Positions 9,476 through 23,647 of a DNA stretch of 64,000 nt are shown here, in pieces. Position numbers and translations under genes: made by a program. The first letter of the stretch is position 1. The number at the start of each line of letters is the position of its first letter. Source of the DNA: Hymenobacter sublimis. GTDB lineage: Bacteria; Bacteroidota; Bacteroidia; Cytophagales; Hymenobacteraceae. The stretch is taken from positions 3,560,001 through 3,624,000 of the forward strand of contig NZ_CP095848.1 of assembly GCF_023101345.1 (NCBI RefSeq), in the 5' to 3' direction. The notes under the pieces were generated by a model that worked only from the letters and a program-made list of their open reading frames with translations, had not been told where the DNA came from and ran no database searches.

Positions 9476-9943
9476 TTAGAAGCGGAAGTGCGAGAAAGCC
9501 TTGTTGGCTTCTGCCATCCGGTGCGTGTCGTCCTTTTTCTTCACGGCAGCACCTTCACCTTTGGCGGCGGCAATGATTTCGCCAGCCAGCTTGTCCTTCA
9601 TGGTTTTCTCACCACGACGACGAGCATATTGAATCAGCCACTTCGAGCCAACAGCAATACGACGGTCCGGACGAACCTCGGTGGGCACCTGGAAGGTAGC
9701 ACCACCTACGCGGCGGCTCTTCACCTCCACGGTCGGCATTACGTTGTTGAGGGCTTTGCGCCACATCTCCAGGCCGCTTTCCTTGGTGCGCTGCTCAACC
9801 AGTTCGCAGGCATCGTAGAAAATGGTGTAGGCCAGGTTTTTCTTCCCGTCGTACATCATGTAGTTGACGAAACGGGTTACCAGCGTCTCCTTGAACTTAG
9901 GGTCGGGCAGGAGGATGCGCTTTTTCGGTTTTGACTTTCTCAT
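9476..9943 (-). CDS. rpsG: 30S ribosomal protein S7
   Basis: A 155-residue primary 16S rRNA-binding protein that nucleates assembly of the head. The start at 9943 gives [19 protein letters not shown]; the frame is open upstream to 10003, but those residues do not resemble S7. The [28 protein letters not shown] core is fully conserved and the length is normal. It lies 85 bases after rpsL and precedes fusA. Confidence 0.97.
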   Translation of the reverse strand: MRKSKPKKRILLPDPKFKETLVTRFVNYMMYDGKKNLAYTIFYDACELVEQRTKESGLEMWRKALNNVMPTVEVKSRRVGGATFQVPTEVRPDRRIAVGSKWLIQYARRRGEKTMKDKLAGEIIAAAKGEGAAVKKKDDTHRMAEANKAFSHFRF

Positions 9944-10028
9944 GGGTGTAGAAATGAGCGTGGGTAGCGAGCAGTGGGATAAGAACCATGTGCTATCCGG
10001 CACTGGGCACTACCGTACTCGTATTCAA

Positions 10029-10457
10029 TTACTTTTTCTTGCCGGGTGCGGGTTTGCCACCTTTGCCTGCTGCGGCAGCCTGGCCGGGCTTCGGACGCTT
10101 GGCGCCGTACTTGGAGCGGCGCTGCAGACGGCCGTTTACACCGGCGGTGTCAAGAGCACCACGGATAATGTGGTAACGCACACCGGGAAGGTCTTTCACG
10201 CGGCCACCACGGATCAGCACGATGCTGTGCTCCTGCAGGTTGTGGCCTTCACCAGGGATGTAGGCGTTAACTTCTTTGCCGTTGGTCAGGCGCACGCGGG
10301 CAACTTTACGCATAGCCGAGTTCGGCTTCTTAGGCGTGGTGGTGTACACACGGGTGCAAACGCCACGGCGCTGCGGGCACGAGTCAAGGGCCGGCGACTT
10401 CGACTTGGTCGTCAGCTTCTCGCGGCCTTTTCGTACTAACTGGTTGATAGTAGGCAT
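10029..10457 (-). CDS. rpsL: 30S ribosomal protein S12
   Basis: A 142-residue decoding-centre protein. The [12 protein letters not shown] and [13 protein letters not shown] motifs carry lysines at the positions where E. coli streptomycin-resistance mutations occur, so the sequence appears wild type. The C-terminus adds an Ala/Gly/Lys/Pro-rich tail (about 18 residues) beyond the usual end near KRPK. It is the first gene of the str operon and has a strong predicted promoter 50-80 bases upstream. Confidence 0.97.
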   Translation of the reverse strand: MPTINQLVRKGREKLTTKSKSPALDSCPQRRGVCTRVYTTTPKKPNSAMRKVARVRLTNGKEVNAYIPGEGHNLQEHSIVLIRGGRVKDLPGVRYHIIRGALDTAGVNGRLQRRSKYGAKRPKPGQAAAAGKGGKPAPGKKK

Positions 10458-10505
10458 CTACGGTATGTTTTGTCAAGGAGGGTTCTCTCCCAAAAATTAG
10501 GCTTG

Positions 10506-10537
10506 CAAAGGTATAGAAGTTGCCCGGAAATAGCAAA
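10506..10537 (-). promoter_or_regulatory. Promoter of the str operon (rpsL)
   Basis: TTTG (10537-10534), a 20-bp spacer, and TACCTTTG (10513-10506) match both elements of the Bacteroidota promoter consensus on the minus strand. The predicted start near 10501 leaves a leader of about 44 nt before rpsL. Confidence 0.8.
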
Positions 10538-10665
10538 CGGGTTGAAAGAGTTAATTTTAGGGAAACCACTGCCGGGTTTTCTCTCGCTTTGAAACCTACT
10601 TTTGGTAATCACTAGCGCCGAGCCTGGAGCTTTGCGGCCAAGGCCCCTACCTTTCTTACTTCCCA

Positions 10666-11550
10666 CTATACTTCCAATGCCGGCAGCTGCCACCGGCGCC
10701 CCGTGAGCTTGCGCAGGGTGCGCTGCCAGCCCGTCAGGTTGCGATAGGCCAACTCTTGCTCATGTAGCGCGGGTAGGTTCAACTGGTGTAGTCGCCGCAG
10801 CAACTCGTCCGAGCCTTGACCGGCATATGTGGCGAAGGCACGGGTAATGGCGGGCCGAGCTTCTTTCAGATTCCAGTAGTGCCATAAAAAGGCGGGCACA
10901 TCGATAATGGGGCCTTCGACGGCAAAGCGCAGGCTGAAGGCCAGCTGCTCCATCATGTGTTTGTTGTAAGTGGCGTAGAGCTGCTCGGCCAGTGTCATCA
11001 CCTCCCGCAAGAGGTAGGCCTTGTCACTGCGCAAGGCAATAACGCCGGAGTTGAACAGCTCGGTTTCGGGAGTTACTCGGAACGCCTTACTGCCTACCTC
11101 CCACTGGTGCCCTCGCAGGTGCCGGTACACTTTCCGGCTTAGCGTGTTGCCAGTAATCAAACGGCCTTCGTTCTGGTGCATGAAGAACTGTCCGGCCTCT
11201 ATGGCAGCGAACAAAGGGGTAGGACTTTGGCGCCAGATGGTGTCTGTGTCTAAGAAAAGCAGATTGCCGGGATAATGCGCAGCCGCGTGTTCCAGTACGC
11301 CAATTTTGAGTAGGTAAACCTTATTAGCCGCGCCGCGCCACGTCTGCCACTGCTCGGACGCTACGGTTGGATACTGAATAGCCGGCCGGTCGCCGAGCAC
11401 TTGCCGGAATGCGGTAGCGTCATCCGTGTACACTAGAATCTGTGTCTCCGGCTGGGGGGTAGGCACCTGCTGGTAATAAGACAAGATGCTGTAGAGCGCC
11501 TCGTTTCGAATATCAACGGAGCCAAAAGCCAGATAAATCAGAGAGTTCAT
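10666..11550 (-). CDS. Putative glycosyltransferase with DxD motif
   Basis: A 294-residue cytoplasmic protein without membrane segments. The N-terminus (MNSLIYLAFGSVDIRNEALY), the acidic YTDD segment near residue 41 and the DTD motif at 101-103 inside LLFLDTDTIW are typical of GT-A nucleotide-sugar transferases, where DxD binds the metal-sugar nucleotide. The start at 11550 was preferred to 11604 because a perfect -7 box ends five bases upstream of it, implying a leaderless mRNA. The sugar and acceptor are unknown. It stands alone between rpsL and the DUF3467 gene. Confidence 0.7.
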   Translation of the reverse strand: MNSLIYLAFGSVDIRNEALYSILSYYQQVPTPQPETQILVYTDDATAFRQVLGDRPAIQYPTVASEQWQTWRGAANKVYLLKIGVLEHAAAHYPGNLLFLDTDTIWRQSPTPLFAAIEAGQFFMHQNEGRLITGNTLSRKVYRHLRGHQWEVGSKAFRVTPETELFNSGVIALRSDKAYLLREVMTLAEQLYATYNKHMMEQLAFSLRFAVEGPIIDVPAFLWHYWNLKEARPAITRAFATYAGQGSDELLRRLHQLNLPALHEQELAYRNLTGWQRTLRKLTGRRWQLPALEV

Positions 11551-11554
11551 GGCG

Positions 11555-11588
11555 CAAAGATAACGGCCCGCTAGTATCTGGTAAGCAA
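11555..11588 (-). promoter_or_regulatory. Promoter giving a leaderless glycosyltransferase mRNA
   Basis: TATCTTTG (11562-11555) is a perfect -7 box with its last base five positions upstream of the A of the ATG at 11550. A TTG lies at 11588-11586, 23 bp upstream, longer than the usual spacing. Transcription should start at or next to the start codon. Confidence 0.6.
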
Positions 11589-11609
11589 GCTCACAATTGA
11601 ACATAAATA

Positions 11610-11646
11610 AGCAAAGGCTTCTACCAACCCGGTAAAAGCCTTTGCT
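11610..11646 (-). terminator. Terminator after the DUF3467 gene
   Basis: A perfect 11-bp stem (11610-11620 with 11636-11646) with a 15-base loop that can itself pair (ACC/GGT). It is located 21 bases after the stop at 11668 on the minus strand. The following sequence is only moderately T-rich. Confidence 0.7.
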
Positions 11647-11667
11647 ACCATAGGATTTTTTGCAGAA

Positions 11668-12009
11668 CTACGCCTCCCCTACTTTACCGCCAAAGCCCAT
11701 TGGGTACAGTGGGCCGTCGTTGGGTTGCTCTTTGATAGTACCGTTGGCTTGCTCGAACCGTTCGATGTTTTCCGTCAAGGCCGCTACCAGGCGTTTGGCG
11801 TGCTCCGGCGTGAGGATGATACGGGACTTTACCTTGGCTTTCGGCAAGCCCGGCATCAACCGGATAAAGTCGATGACAAACTCGCTGTTGCTATGGGCAA
11901 TCATGGCGAGGTTGGCGTACTCGCCCTCAGCAATTTCCTCCGACAGTTCGATGCTGATGGCGTTGGGGTCTTGGGGCTGGGTGGTGTTTTCGGGTTCAGG
12001 TTGGTTCAT
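11668..12009 (-). CDS. DUF3467 domain protein
   Basis: A 113-residue soluble protein. The central segment ISIELSEEIAEGEYANLAMIAHS followed by EFVIDFIRLMPGLPKAKVKSRIILTPEHAKRLVAAL is the DUF3467 pattern, a small family of unknown function that I recall as common next to rpoC in Bacteroidota. The N-terminal 16 residues are polar and probably disordered. It starts two bases after the stop of the small membrane gene and is followed by a terminator. The function is unknown. Confidence 0.85.
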   Translation of the reverse strand: MNQPEPENTTQPQDPNAISIELSEEIAEGEYANLAMIAHSNSEFVIDFIRLMPGLPKAKVKSRIILTPEHAKRLVAALTENIERFEQANGTIKEQPNDGPLYPMGFGGKVGEA

Positions 12010-12011
12010 GT

Positions 12012-12323
12012 CTATTTATAAATGAATGAGCTGTTCTTTAAAACCCATTTGAATGCTTTAGCACTTAGCCACATAGCAAGAGGAGCTACGAGCGGGTTTA
12101 AAATCAAGCTTAAGTATGCGAAAGGTATGATTAGCAACAACTTAGCAACTTCATCCAGAAGTGAGCTAACCGGAGGTGAGTTAATTTTTTGCTGCACTAC
12201 TAATACAAATCCGTATAAGACTAGCAGTGCCCATATTGCTGGAATCAAGCAAGCAATTAGAGCAATTATTTCCAAGGTCATTACTCCTATTCGATAATAG
12301 ATTGAACTCTTCAGCTCTTTCAT
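12012..12323 (-). CDS. Small membrane protein of unknown function
   Basis: A 103-residue protein with about three strongly hydrophobic segments (around residues 12-45, 62-82 and 84-95) and a basic C-terminal end. No family is recognised. Base composition is visibly more AT-rich than the neighbours. The stop lies two bases before the DUF3467 start, suggesting cotranscription. An overlapping frame on the other strand is of similar length, but only this strand gives a coherent membrane-protein pattern. Confidence 0.55.
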   Translation of the reverse strand: MKELKSSIYYRIGVMTLEIIALIACLIPAIWALLVLYGFVLVVQQKINSPPVSSLLDEVAKLLLIIPFAYLSLILNPLVAPLAMWLSAKAFKWVLKNSSFIYK

Positions 12324-12440
12324 TCCTGCACAATTTCAGTATTGATACAAGTATCCATAAATATCATTGCTGACACGCTAGGGCTATAGTTTGCTACCAA
12401 TGATTCTTGGTTCAGCTATTCAATACCGAAGGTAGCACAA

Positions 12441-12475
12441 AAGAAAAAGCCGACTGGATTTCCCCAGCCGGCTTT
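12441..12475 (-). terminator. Terminator after rpoC
   Basis: A GCCGGCTGG/CCAGTCGGC stem (12449-12457 with 12464-12472, one mismatch, 6-nt loop) is followed on the minus strand by TTTTTCTTTT. It begins about 27 bases past the rpoC stop. Confidence 0.85.
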
Positions 12476-12498
12476 TCTTATTTACTCAACTTCCGAGC

Positions 12499-16851
<4,353 letters not shown>

Positions 16852-17148
16852 GTAGAGTAGCTGTTGTTAGCTGGTGGCTTTTATCTGTTCATTGGTTCCG
16901 CTAATCTTAAGAGTAGTCGGAAAGAACGTAACAGTTCGACTCTGCGAAAAGTGCTCTGCGGGTCGGATAGGTACGCCGCGCAGTAGGTTTCCGCCAGGTC
17001 TGGTAATGGGGTGATTCAAAACCTGAATCAAGTTGCGGCCAACTACTACCGGAGGGTCGATGCCGTTCTGACCATATCTCGGAACGACGCCGGCAGCGGC
17101 TGTTATCGATTTCCCGAACCGCGGGTACTCTATATAATAAGACTTGAA
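16852..17148. other. rpoB-rpoC intergenic region, no gene recognised
   Basis: About 300 bases separate the hairpin behind rpoB from the rpoC start. I see no convincing coding frame and no TAnnTTTG promoter. A small perfect stem (TGATTCA at 17012-17018 with TGAATCA at 17024-17030) is the only clear structure. It probably forms a long untranslated leader of rpoC or a processed spacer. Confidence 0.4.
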
Positions 17149-17184
17149 AAGTGGCTGCCGACACATGTGCGTCAGCAGCCACTT
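17149..17184 (-). terminator. Hairpin between rpoB and rpoC (terminator-like)
   Basis: A perfect 10-bp stem (17149-17158 with 17175-17184) with a 16-base loop, 11 bases after the rpoB stop. On the minus strand it is followed by TTTTC and then a weakly T-rich stretch. It probably gives partial termination or an RNA-processing site, since rpoC has no obvious promoter of its own. Confidence 0.65.
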
Positions 17185-17194
17185 CTTTCAAACC

Positions 17195-20100
17195 TTAGTC
17201 AAGCGTGATTTCCAGGGCCAGACCGCGCAACTCGTGAATGAGTACGTTGAATGACTCGGGGATATTTGGCTTGGGCAGTACGTCGCCTTTTACAATGGCT
17301 TCGTACGCTTTAGCGCGGCCTACCACGTCATCCGACTTCACCGTCAGGATTTCCTGGAGAACGTTGGAAGCACCGAAGGCTTCGAGAGCCCACACTTCCA
17401 TTTCGCCGAAGCGCTGACCACCGAACTGGGCTTTACCGCCGAGGGGCTGCTGGGTGATGAGCGAGTACGGTCCGATAGAACGGGCGTGCATCTTATCATC
17501 AACCAAGTGACCCAGCTTCAGCATGTAAATCACGCCTACGGTTACCGGCTGGTCGAAACGCTGACCGGTTAAACCGTCATGCAGATACGCCCGGCCGAAG
17601 GTTGGCAGACCCGCTTCCGTCAACTCACGTGATACTTCCTCTTCGGTAGCACCATCGAAAATTGGGGTAGCGTAGGTGCGGCCCAGCTTCAGGCCGGCCC
17701 AACCCAGTACGGTTTCATAAATCTGACCAATGTTCATCCGGCTTGGTACACCAAGCGGGTTGAGCACAATGTCCATCGGAGTGCCGTCGGGCAGGAAAGG
17801 CATGTCCTCATCGCGCACGATGCGGGCTACTACCCCTTTGTTACCGTGACGACCGGCCATTTTATCACCCACCTTCAGCTTGCGCTTCTTGGCGATGTAA
17901 ACTTTAGCCAGCTGCACAATGCCGGCGGGGAGTTCGTCGCCTACTTCCAGCGTGAACCGGTCGCGCTTGAAGCGGGCCGTGATGGTGTTGCGCTTCTTGG
18001 CGTAGTTTTTCACCAGGTCGAGCAGCATACCATTCACACGCGCATCAGCGGTCCAGTTCTCCAGAATGAGGTCTTTGAACATGTTGACCTCTTCCGGCAC
18101 GGCGTAGTTGCTCTCATCCTTATAGGGGTTCTTCTCGGGGAACAACGCTTCTGTGATGTTCTTCTTCCCGAATTTCACACCCTTAGTCAGGATTTCGTCG
18201 CCGAACTTGTGCTTCACGCCCTGGGAGGTTTTGCCTTCCAGCAGTTGCACCAGCTTCTCGATCATCACGGCTTTGATGCCGCGCAGTTCCCGAGCATACG
18301 ACTCCTTCAGCTCTTCTACTTCCTTCTTCGACTTGGCCCGCAGGTTTTTGTCTTTCTTCGGACGCGAGAACAGCTTAGTGCCAATTACTACCCCGTTCAG
18401 GGACGGTGGCGCCTTAAGGGAGGCATCCTTAACGTCGCCGGCTTTGTCGCCGAAGATGGCGCGGAGCAGCTTCTCTTCCGGGGTCGGATCGGTTTCGCCT
18501 TTCGGCGTGATCTTACCGATGAGAATGTCGCCTTCACGAACCTCAGCTCCCAGACGGATGATACCGTTGTCGTCGAGGTTGCGCACGGCTTCTTCGCTCA
18601 CGTTCGGAATTTCCGAGGTCAGCTCTTCTTCGCCGCGCTTGGTTTCGCGCACTTCCAACTCAAACTCCTCAATGTGAATCGAGGTGAAGATGTCGTCGCG
18701 CACTACTTTCTCCGAGATGACAATAGCATCTTCGAAGTTGTAGCCCTGCCACGGCATAAAGGCCACCTGCATATTGCGGCCCAGAGCTAGCTCACCTTTG
18801 TTCGTGCCGTAGCCTTCGCAGAGGGGCTGTCCTTTGGTTACCCGCTCACCTTTCTTTACAAGGGGTGTCAGGTTGATGCAGGTATCTTGGTTGGTACGAC
18901 GGAACTTGATCAGGTCGTACGAAATCTTCTCAGCGTCGAAGCTTACGAGGATGTCGTCTTCCGTCAGGTCGTACTTCACTACAATGCGATTAGCATCTAC
19001 GTAGTCAATTACACCGTCGCCTTCGGCTACTACCAGCGTGCGGGAGTCAATAGCTACGCGACCTTCTAAGCCAGTGCCCACGATGGGAGCCTCAGCCTTC
19101 AAGAGCGGAACCGCCTGACGTTGCATGTTCGAACCCATCAGGGCACGGTTAGCATCGTCATGCTCCAGGAATGGAATCAGGGAAGCGGCCACCGATACAA
19201 TCTGGTTCGGGGCTACGTCCATGTAGCTGTACTCATCCGGACCTACCACCGGGAAGTCACCTTCGAAACGACCTTTTACCAGCTCGTTGATGAAGTTACC
19301 TTGTTCATCGATGCGGGCGTTAGCCTGCGCGATGTGGTGGGTATCTTCCTCCTCGGCCGTCAGGTACTTCACGTTCTCGGTGATGTCCACCTTACCATTT
19401 TCTACCGTACGGTAGGGAGTTTCGATGAAGCCCATCGAGTTTACCCGGGCGTGCACGCACAGCGACGAAATCAGACCGATGTTCGGTCCTTCCGGCGTTT
19501 CGATGGTGCACAAGCGGCCGTAGTGCGTGTAGTGAACGTCACGTACTTCGAAACCAGCCCGCTCGCGCGACAGACCTCCTGGCCCCAGTGCCGATACGCG
19601 ACGCTTGTGCGTCACCTCGGCCAGCGGGTTCGTCTGGTCCATGAACTGCGACAACTGGTTAGTGCCGAAGAAGGAATTGATTACCGACGACAGCGTACGG
19701 GCGTTGATCAGGTCAACCGGCTTAAAGTCCTCGTTGTCGCGCACGTTCATGCGCTCCTTGATGGTACGCGCCATACGGGCCAGACCTACGCCAAATTGAG
19801 CGTAAAGCTGCTCCCCTACCGTACGTACCCGGCGGTTCGACAAGTGGTCAATGTCATCGACAATGGCCTTCGAGTTGATTAGACCAATCAGGTATTTCAC
19901 GATGAGAACAATGTCCTCATTGGTCAGCACGCGAGCCTCCCAGTTCGTGTCGATACCCAGCTTCTTATTAATACGGTAGCGGCCTACATCCCCGAGGTCG
20001 TAGCGCTTGTCCGAGAAGAATAGCTTTTGGATAATGTCGCGGGCTGTCTCTTCGTCAGGAGCCTCCGTGTTCCGGAGCTGACGGTAGATTTGCTCCACGG

Positions 20101-21097
20101 CTTCTTTTTCCGAGTTGGAGTTGTCCTTCTGCAGGGTGTTGTAAATAATTGCGTAGTCGGCAATGTTTACGTTCTCACGGTGCAGAATCACCGACTTGGC
20201 CCCGGCATTCAGGATTACGTCGATGTCCTCCTCCTCGATGGTCGAGTCACGCTCCAGCAAAACCTCGTTCCGGTCGATGGACACCACTTCACCGGTATCC
20301 TCGTCCACGAAGTCTTCCGTCCAGGTGCGGAGTACCCGGGCAGCTAACTTGCGACCCACTGCTTTCTTGAGATTTTTCTTATCAGCCTTCACCTCTTCTG
20401 ACAGCCCGAACAGGTCGAGAATGTCTTTATCGGTGCCGTAGCCGATAGCACGCAGCAGCGTCGTAACCGGAAATTTTTTCTTCCGGTCGATGTACGCATA
20501 CATCACGTTATTCACGTCCGTGGCGAATTCAATCCACGAACCTTTGAACGGAATGATACGGGCCGAATACAGTTTCGTGCCATTGGTGTGCTTGCTCTGG
20601 GCAAAGAACACTCCAGGCGAACGGTGCAACTGCGAAACGATAACGCGCTCTGCCCCGTTAATTACGAAAGAGCCCTTTTCGGTCATGTAGGGAATGTTCC
20701 CTAGGAACACCTCCTGCTCAATCGTTTCGAAATCTTCGTTGTCCGTGTCGTTGCAGACGAGGCGCAACTTAGCTTTCAACGGCACCGAGTACGTTAGGCC
20801 CCGGTCAATGCACTCGTCAACAGAGTACTTGGGCGGGTCAACGTGGTAGTCGATGAAGGTCAGCACAAAGTTTTCGCGCGAGTCCGAAATCGGAAAATTC
20901 TCAGCGAATACTTTGAAAAGGCCCTCATCGGTACGGTTCTCGGCAGCCGTTTCCAACTGGAAGAAATCCATGAACGAGCGAACCTGCACGTCCAGGAAAT
21001 CCGGGTACTCAATAACCTTTTTAATCTTGGCGAAGTTGATCCGCTCGTCAGCCGCCTGCAGTTTTTGCAGGCCTGTCTGTGCTTTCGGTGTAGCCAA
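17195..21097 (-). CDS. rpoB: DNA-directed RNA polymerase subunit beta
   Basis: A ~1300-residue core subunit. The rifampicin-binding cluster around [20 protein letters not shown] and [14 protein letters not shown] is wild type, and the C-terminal [20 protein letters not shown] segment is typical. The start is uncertain: TTG at 21097 (giving [11 protein letters not shown]) is preferred as the closer match to what I recall of related proteins, while an in-frame ATG at 21136 would add 13 residues. It follows rplL after a 260-base structured gap with an attenuator-like hairpin, the classical rplL-rpoB arrangement. Confidence 0.96.
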   Translation of the reverse strand: MATPKAQTGLQKLQAADERINFAKIKKVIEYPDFLDVQVRSFMDFFQLETAAENRTDEGLFKVFAENFPISDSRENFVLTFIDYHVDPPKYSVDECIDRGLTYSVPLKAKLRLVCNDTDNEDFETIEQEVFLGNIPYMTEKGSFVINGAERVIVSQLHRSPGVFFAQSKHTNGTKLYSARIIPFKGSWIEFATDVNNVMYAYIDRKKKFPVTTLLRAIGYGTDKDILDLFGLSEEVKADKKNLKKAVGRKLAARVLRTWTEDFVDEDTGEVVSIDRNEVLLERDSTIEEEDIDVILNAGAKSVILHRENVNIADYAIIYNTLQKDNSNSEKEAVEQIYRQLRNTEAPDEETARDIIQKLFFSDKRYDLGDVGRYRINKKLGIDTNWEARVLTNEDIVLIVKYLIGLINSKAIVDDIDHLSNRRVRTVGEQLYAQFGVGLARMARTIKERMNVRDNEDFKPVDLINARTLSSVINSFFGTNQLSQFMDQTNPLAEVTHKRRVSALGPGGLSRERAGFEVRDVHYTHYGRLCTIETPEGPNIGLISSLCVHARVNSMGFIETPYRTVENGKVDITENVKYLTAEEEDTHHIAQANARIDEQGNFINELVKGRFEGDFPVVGPDEYSYMDVAPNQIVSVAASLIPFLEHDDANRALMGSNMQRQAVPLLKAEAPIVGTGLEGRVAIDSRTLVVAEGDGVIDYVDANRIVVKYDLTEDDILVSFDAEKISYDLIKFRRTNQDTCINLTPLVKKGERVTKGQPLCEGYGTNKGELALGRNMQVAFMPWQGYNFEDAIVISEKVVRDDIFTSIHIEEFELEVRETKRGEEELTSEIPNVSEEAVRNLDDNGIIRLGAEVREGDILIGKITPKGETDPTPEEKLLRAIFGDKAGDVKDASLKAPPSLNGVVIGTKLFSRPKKDKNLRAKSKKEVEELKESYARELRGIKAVMIEKLVQLLEGKTSQGVKHKFGDEILTKGVKFGKKNITEALFPEKNPYKDESNYAVPEEVNMFKDLILENWTADARVNGMLLDLVKNYAKKRNTITARFKRDRFTLEVGDELPAGIVQLAKVYIAKKRKLKVGDKMAGRHGNKGVVARIVRDEDMPFLPDGTPMDIVLNPLGVPSRMNIGQIYETVLGWAGLKLGRTYATPIFDGATEEEVSRELTEAGLPTFGRAYLHDGLTGQRFDQPVTVGVIYMLKLGHLVDDKMHARSIGPYSLITQQPLGGKAQFGGQRFGEMEVWALEAFGASNVLQEILTVKSDDVVGRAKAYEAIVKGDVLPKPNIPESFNVLIHELRGLALEITLD

Positions 21098-21192
21098 TGT
21101 ATGTGGGGTTAGGAAATGGATACTGAGAGAATCCAACTCAAGTAACTAGCAAGGCCAGAAACCTGAGGAAAACGGAAGTTTTGGGCGCACGA

Positions 21193-21252
21193 AAGCGCAA
21201 AGCAGAACCTTGCGCTTCTGGCAGCCGTAGGCACGAAAAGCCGCAAAGCGGC
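21193..21252 (-). promoter_or_regulatory. Two hairpins in the rpoB leader
   Basis: AAGCGCAA (21193-21200) pairs perfectly with TTGCGCTT (21210-21217), and GCCGC (21240-21244) with GCGGC (21248-21252). Both lie in the rplL-rpoB gap, downstream of the attenuator hairpin in transcription. They may be RNase processing or stability elements; no function can be assigned from sequence. Confidence 0.4.
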
Positions 21253-21293
21253 GTGCAAACGGACTTCCGACTAGTTTGTTGCCTACAAACAGG

Positions 21294-21322
21294 AAAAGAC
21301 CTGGCTTAGTTGCCAGGCCTCT
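21294..21322 (-). terminator. Attenuator between rplL and rpoB
   Basis: On the minus strand, AGAGGCCTGGC and GCCAGGTCTTTT form a stem of about 11 bp with G-U pairs and a 6-nt loop, followed by a short U-rich stretch. It lies about 36 bases past the rplL stop, the position where partial termination sets the ribosomal-protein to polymerase ratio in E. coli. Confidence 0.7.
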
Positions 21323-21357
21323 CCATATTTGCTGGTTTTACGAGCAGGCAGCAGAAA

Positions 21358-21738
21358 TTACTTAACTTCTACTTCAGCGCCGGCTTCTTCCAGTTGCTTC
21401 TTCAGCGACTCAGCTTCGTCTTTAGCAACACCTTCTTTCAGAGGCTTAGGAGCACCGTCAACCAGTTCTTTGGCTTCTTTCAGGCCCAGGCCGGTCAGGT
21501 CTTTCACCAGCTTTACAACAGCTAGCTTCTGACCACCGGCAGCCTTCAGGATTACGTCGAACGAAGTCTTCTCCTCAGCGGCTTCAGCAGCACCAGCGCC
21601 AGCACCACCAGCTACCATTACTGGAGCAGCAGCAGCAGGCTCAATGCCATACTCGTCTTTCAGGATAGTAGCCAGTTCGTTTACTTCTTTTACCGTCAGG
21701 CTAACGAGCTGCTCGGCGAATGCTTTCAAATCTGCCAT
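21358..21738 (-). CDS. rplL: 50S ribosomal protein L7/L12
   Basis: A 126-residue stalk protein, present in several copies per ribosome, that recruits translation GTPases. It has the N-terminal dimerisation helix ([20 protein letters not shown]), an Ala/Gly-rich hinge near residues 36-54, and the C-terminal factor-binding domain with [21 protein letters not shown] and [18 protein letters not shown]. It follows rplJ by 63 bases. Confidence 0.97.
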   Translation of the reverse strand: MADLKAFAEQLVSLTVKEVNELATILKDEYGIEPAAAAPVMVAGGAGAGAAEAAEEKTSFDVILKAAGGQKLAVVKLVKDLTGLGLKEAKELVDGAPKPLKEGVAKDEAESLKKQLEEAGAEVEVK

Positions 21739-21801
21739 TTCTGTAGATTGTTAAAAAGGGGGTTGTTGAAGGAAATTGAAAGTGAAAAAGATGAGCAGCG
21801 G

Positions 21802-22356
21802 TTAGCCTGCAACCTCTTCTTTTTCGGAAAGCGTTTTGATAAGACCAGCCAAGATGTTGCCACCGCTCGATAGAGCAGAGATAACGTTTTTGGCGGGCGA
21901 CTGGAGCAGACCGATAACATCACCGATAAGCTCGTTTTTGCCTTTCAGCGTGCTGAGGCTGCTGAGCTGGTTGGCGCCGATGTAAATGCTAGCATCAACA
22001 TAGGCACCTTTCAGCGCGGGACGGGGCTCTACGTTCTTACCGTAGTTCTGTGCCTTGTAAAAGTCCTGAAGTAGCTTGGCTGGAGCATTACCCGACTCTT
22101 TCGAGAACAGGATGCCCGACTGGCCTTTCAGCGCTGCGTCCATCTCCGAAGTGTCGCCACCCAAGGTGTCGAGAGCCTTGCGGATGAAGGTGTTCTTGTA
22201 CACTTTGAACTCCATGCCGCGGTTAAAGCACAGGCGACGGAATTCGTTGATTTTCGCCACCGACATTCCCGAAGCATCGGCAATGTAGAACGCGTTGTGC
22301 GATTGAAACTTCTCGCTCAACTCGTCGACGAGGGCTTGTTTTTCTTCCCGGATCAT
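21802..22356 (-). CDS. rplJ: 50S ribosomal protein L10
   Basis: A 184-residue stalk base protein that holds L7/L12 dimers. The N-terminal rRNA-binding part (MIREEKQALVDELSEKFQSH, then FRRLCFNRGMEFKVYKNTFI) and the C-terminal helix region with GLIKTLSEKEEVAG are typical. The length is a little above the E. coli protein. It begins 19 bases after rplA, leaving no room for the long L10 leader known in enterobacteria. Confidence 0.96.
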   Translation of the reverse strand: MIREEKQALVDELSEKFQSHNAFYIADASGMSVAKINEFRRLCFNRGMEFKVYKNTFIRKALDTLGGDTSEMDAALKGQSGILFSKESGNAPAKLLQDFYKAQNYGKNVEPRPALKGAYVDASIYIGANQLSSLSTLKGKNELIGDVIGLLQSPAKNVISALSSGGNILAGLIKTLSEKEEVAG

Positions 22357-22375
22357 ATCGTCGTGTTGATTAAAA

Positions 22376-23071
22376 TTAAGCGGAAGTTACCTGGGTGTCA
22401 ACCGGAACGGCAGGCGACATCGTGCTCGAAAGCGTGATGCTCTTAATATAAGTGCCCTTAGCCGACGAAGGCTTCAAACGCTGAAGCGTCTGGATTACTT
22501 CGATGGCGTTTTCAGCGAGCTTCTGCTCGTCGAACGATACCTTGCCTACTGAGCAATGAATGATACCGGTCTTGTCAACTTTAAAGTCGATTTTACCAGC
22601 CTTCACTTCCTGTACAGCTTTAGCTACGTCAGTTGTAACCGTGCCCGACTTGGGGTTTGGCATCAGGCCACGAGGACCCAGTACGCGACCCAGACGGCCA
22701 ACCTTAGCCATTACCGAAGGCATCGTGATGATTACATCGATATCGGTCCAACCTTTCTCGATTTTCGAGATATAGTCATCCAAACCAACGTAGTCAGCAC
22801 CAGCTGCAGTAGCTTCAGCTTCTTTGTCGGCGGTAACCAAGGCCAGAACGCGAACAGTTTTGCCGGTACCGTGGGGTAGCGTGGCTACGCCACGTACCAT
22901 CTGGTCAGCTTTGCGGGGGTCAACGCCCAGACGAACGTCGATATCTACGGAAGCGTCAAACTTGGTATAGGTGATATCCTTTACCACTTTGGCGGCTTCT
23001 ACCAGGCTCCGAACTTCGGTCAGGTCGTGCTTGGCAAGGGCTTCCTTGCGCTTTTTGCTTACTTGTGCCAT
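22376..23071 (-). CDS. rplA: 50S ribosomal protein L1
   Basis: A 231-residue L1-stalk protein that helps move the E-site tRNA. The L1 signature is clear: [55 protein letters not shown] and GTVTTDV. The length is typical. It is 19 bases downstream of rplK and upstream of rplJ in the canonical L11-L1-L10-L12 order. Confidence 0.97.
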   Translation of the reverse strand: MAQVSKKRKEALAKHDLTEVRSLVEAAKVVKDITYTKFDASVDIDVRLGVDPRKADQMVRGVATLPHGTGKTVRVLALVTADKEAEATAAGADYVGLDDYISKIEKGWTDIDVIITMPSVMAKVGRLGRVLGPRGLMPNPKSGTVTTDVAKAVQEVKAGKIDFKVDKTGIIHCSVGKVSFDEQKLAENAIEVIQTLQRLKPSSAKGTYIKSITLSSTMSPAVPVDTQVTSA

Positions 23072-23090
23072 GTCTTACTCCGTCGTTAAA

Positions 23091-23534
23091 TTATTCAGCG
23101 AAAGGAGAAGTGCCTGACACAGTGATGCCCATGCTACGAGCCGTACCGGCTACTTGCAGCATTGCCGACTCCACTTTGAAAGCATTCAGGTCTGGCATCT
23201 TCGTCTCGGCGATGGTGCGTACCTGGTCCCATGACACCGAGCCAACCTTGTTACGGTTGGGCTCTTTCGAACCGCTCTGGAGCTTGGCAGCCTCCATCAG
23301 GAGAACCGGTACCGGAGGAGTCTTCACCACGAAGTCGAACGACTTGTCGGTGTACATGGTGATGAGTACAGGACAAACTTGGCCGGCCTTATCCTGGGTG
23401 CGAGCATTGAACTGCTTGCAGAACTCCATGATATTAAGGCCTTTGCTACCAAGTGCAGGTCCAACCGGCGGCGCAGGGTTTGCGGCGCCTCCCTTTATCT
23501 GAAGCTTCAGATAACCTCTAATTTCTTTGGCCAT
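23091..23534 (-). CDS. rplK: 50S ribosomal protein L11
   Basis: A 147-residue GTPase-centre protein. The start at 23534 ([20 protein letters not shown]) is the conserved one; an earlier in-frame codon at 23570 adds 12 unconserved residues. [25 protein letters not shown] is the hallmark proline-rich linker and thiostrepton-contact region. The C-terminus ends with [12 protein letters not shown]. It follows nusG after a gap of about 110 bases. Confidence 0.96.
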   Translation of the reverse strand: MAKEIRGYLKLQIKGGAANPAPPVGPALGSKGLNIMEFCKQFNARTQDKAGQVCPVLITMYTDKSFDFVVKTPPVPVLLMEAAKLQSGSKEPNRNKVGSVSWDQVRTIAETKMPDLNAFKVESAMLQVAGTARSMGITVSGTSPFAE

Positions 23535-23647
23535 TTGGTTTGAAAGGCTTCGGAATCTGCATCGTAACACGCAGCTTCCTCAGTTTTTACTTGCTCCTAG
23601 TGGAAGCACCACCGATCCGGAGCGGATAACCGGTGACGTTATATGAG

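Noticed and set aside
12022-12297. A plus-strand frame of 91 codons overlapping the small membrane gene
   Set aside because: The minus-strand frame gives coherent membrane helices and abuts the DUF3467 gene in operon-like fashion, so the plus frame is taken as spurious.
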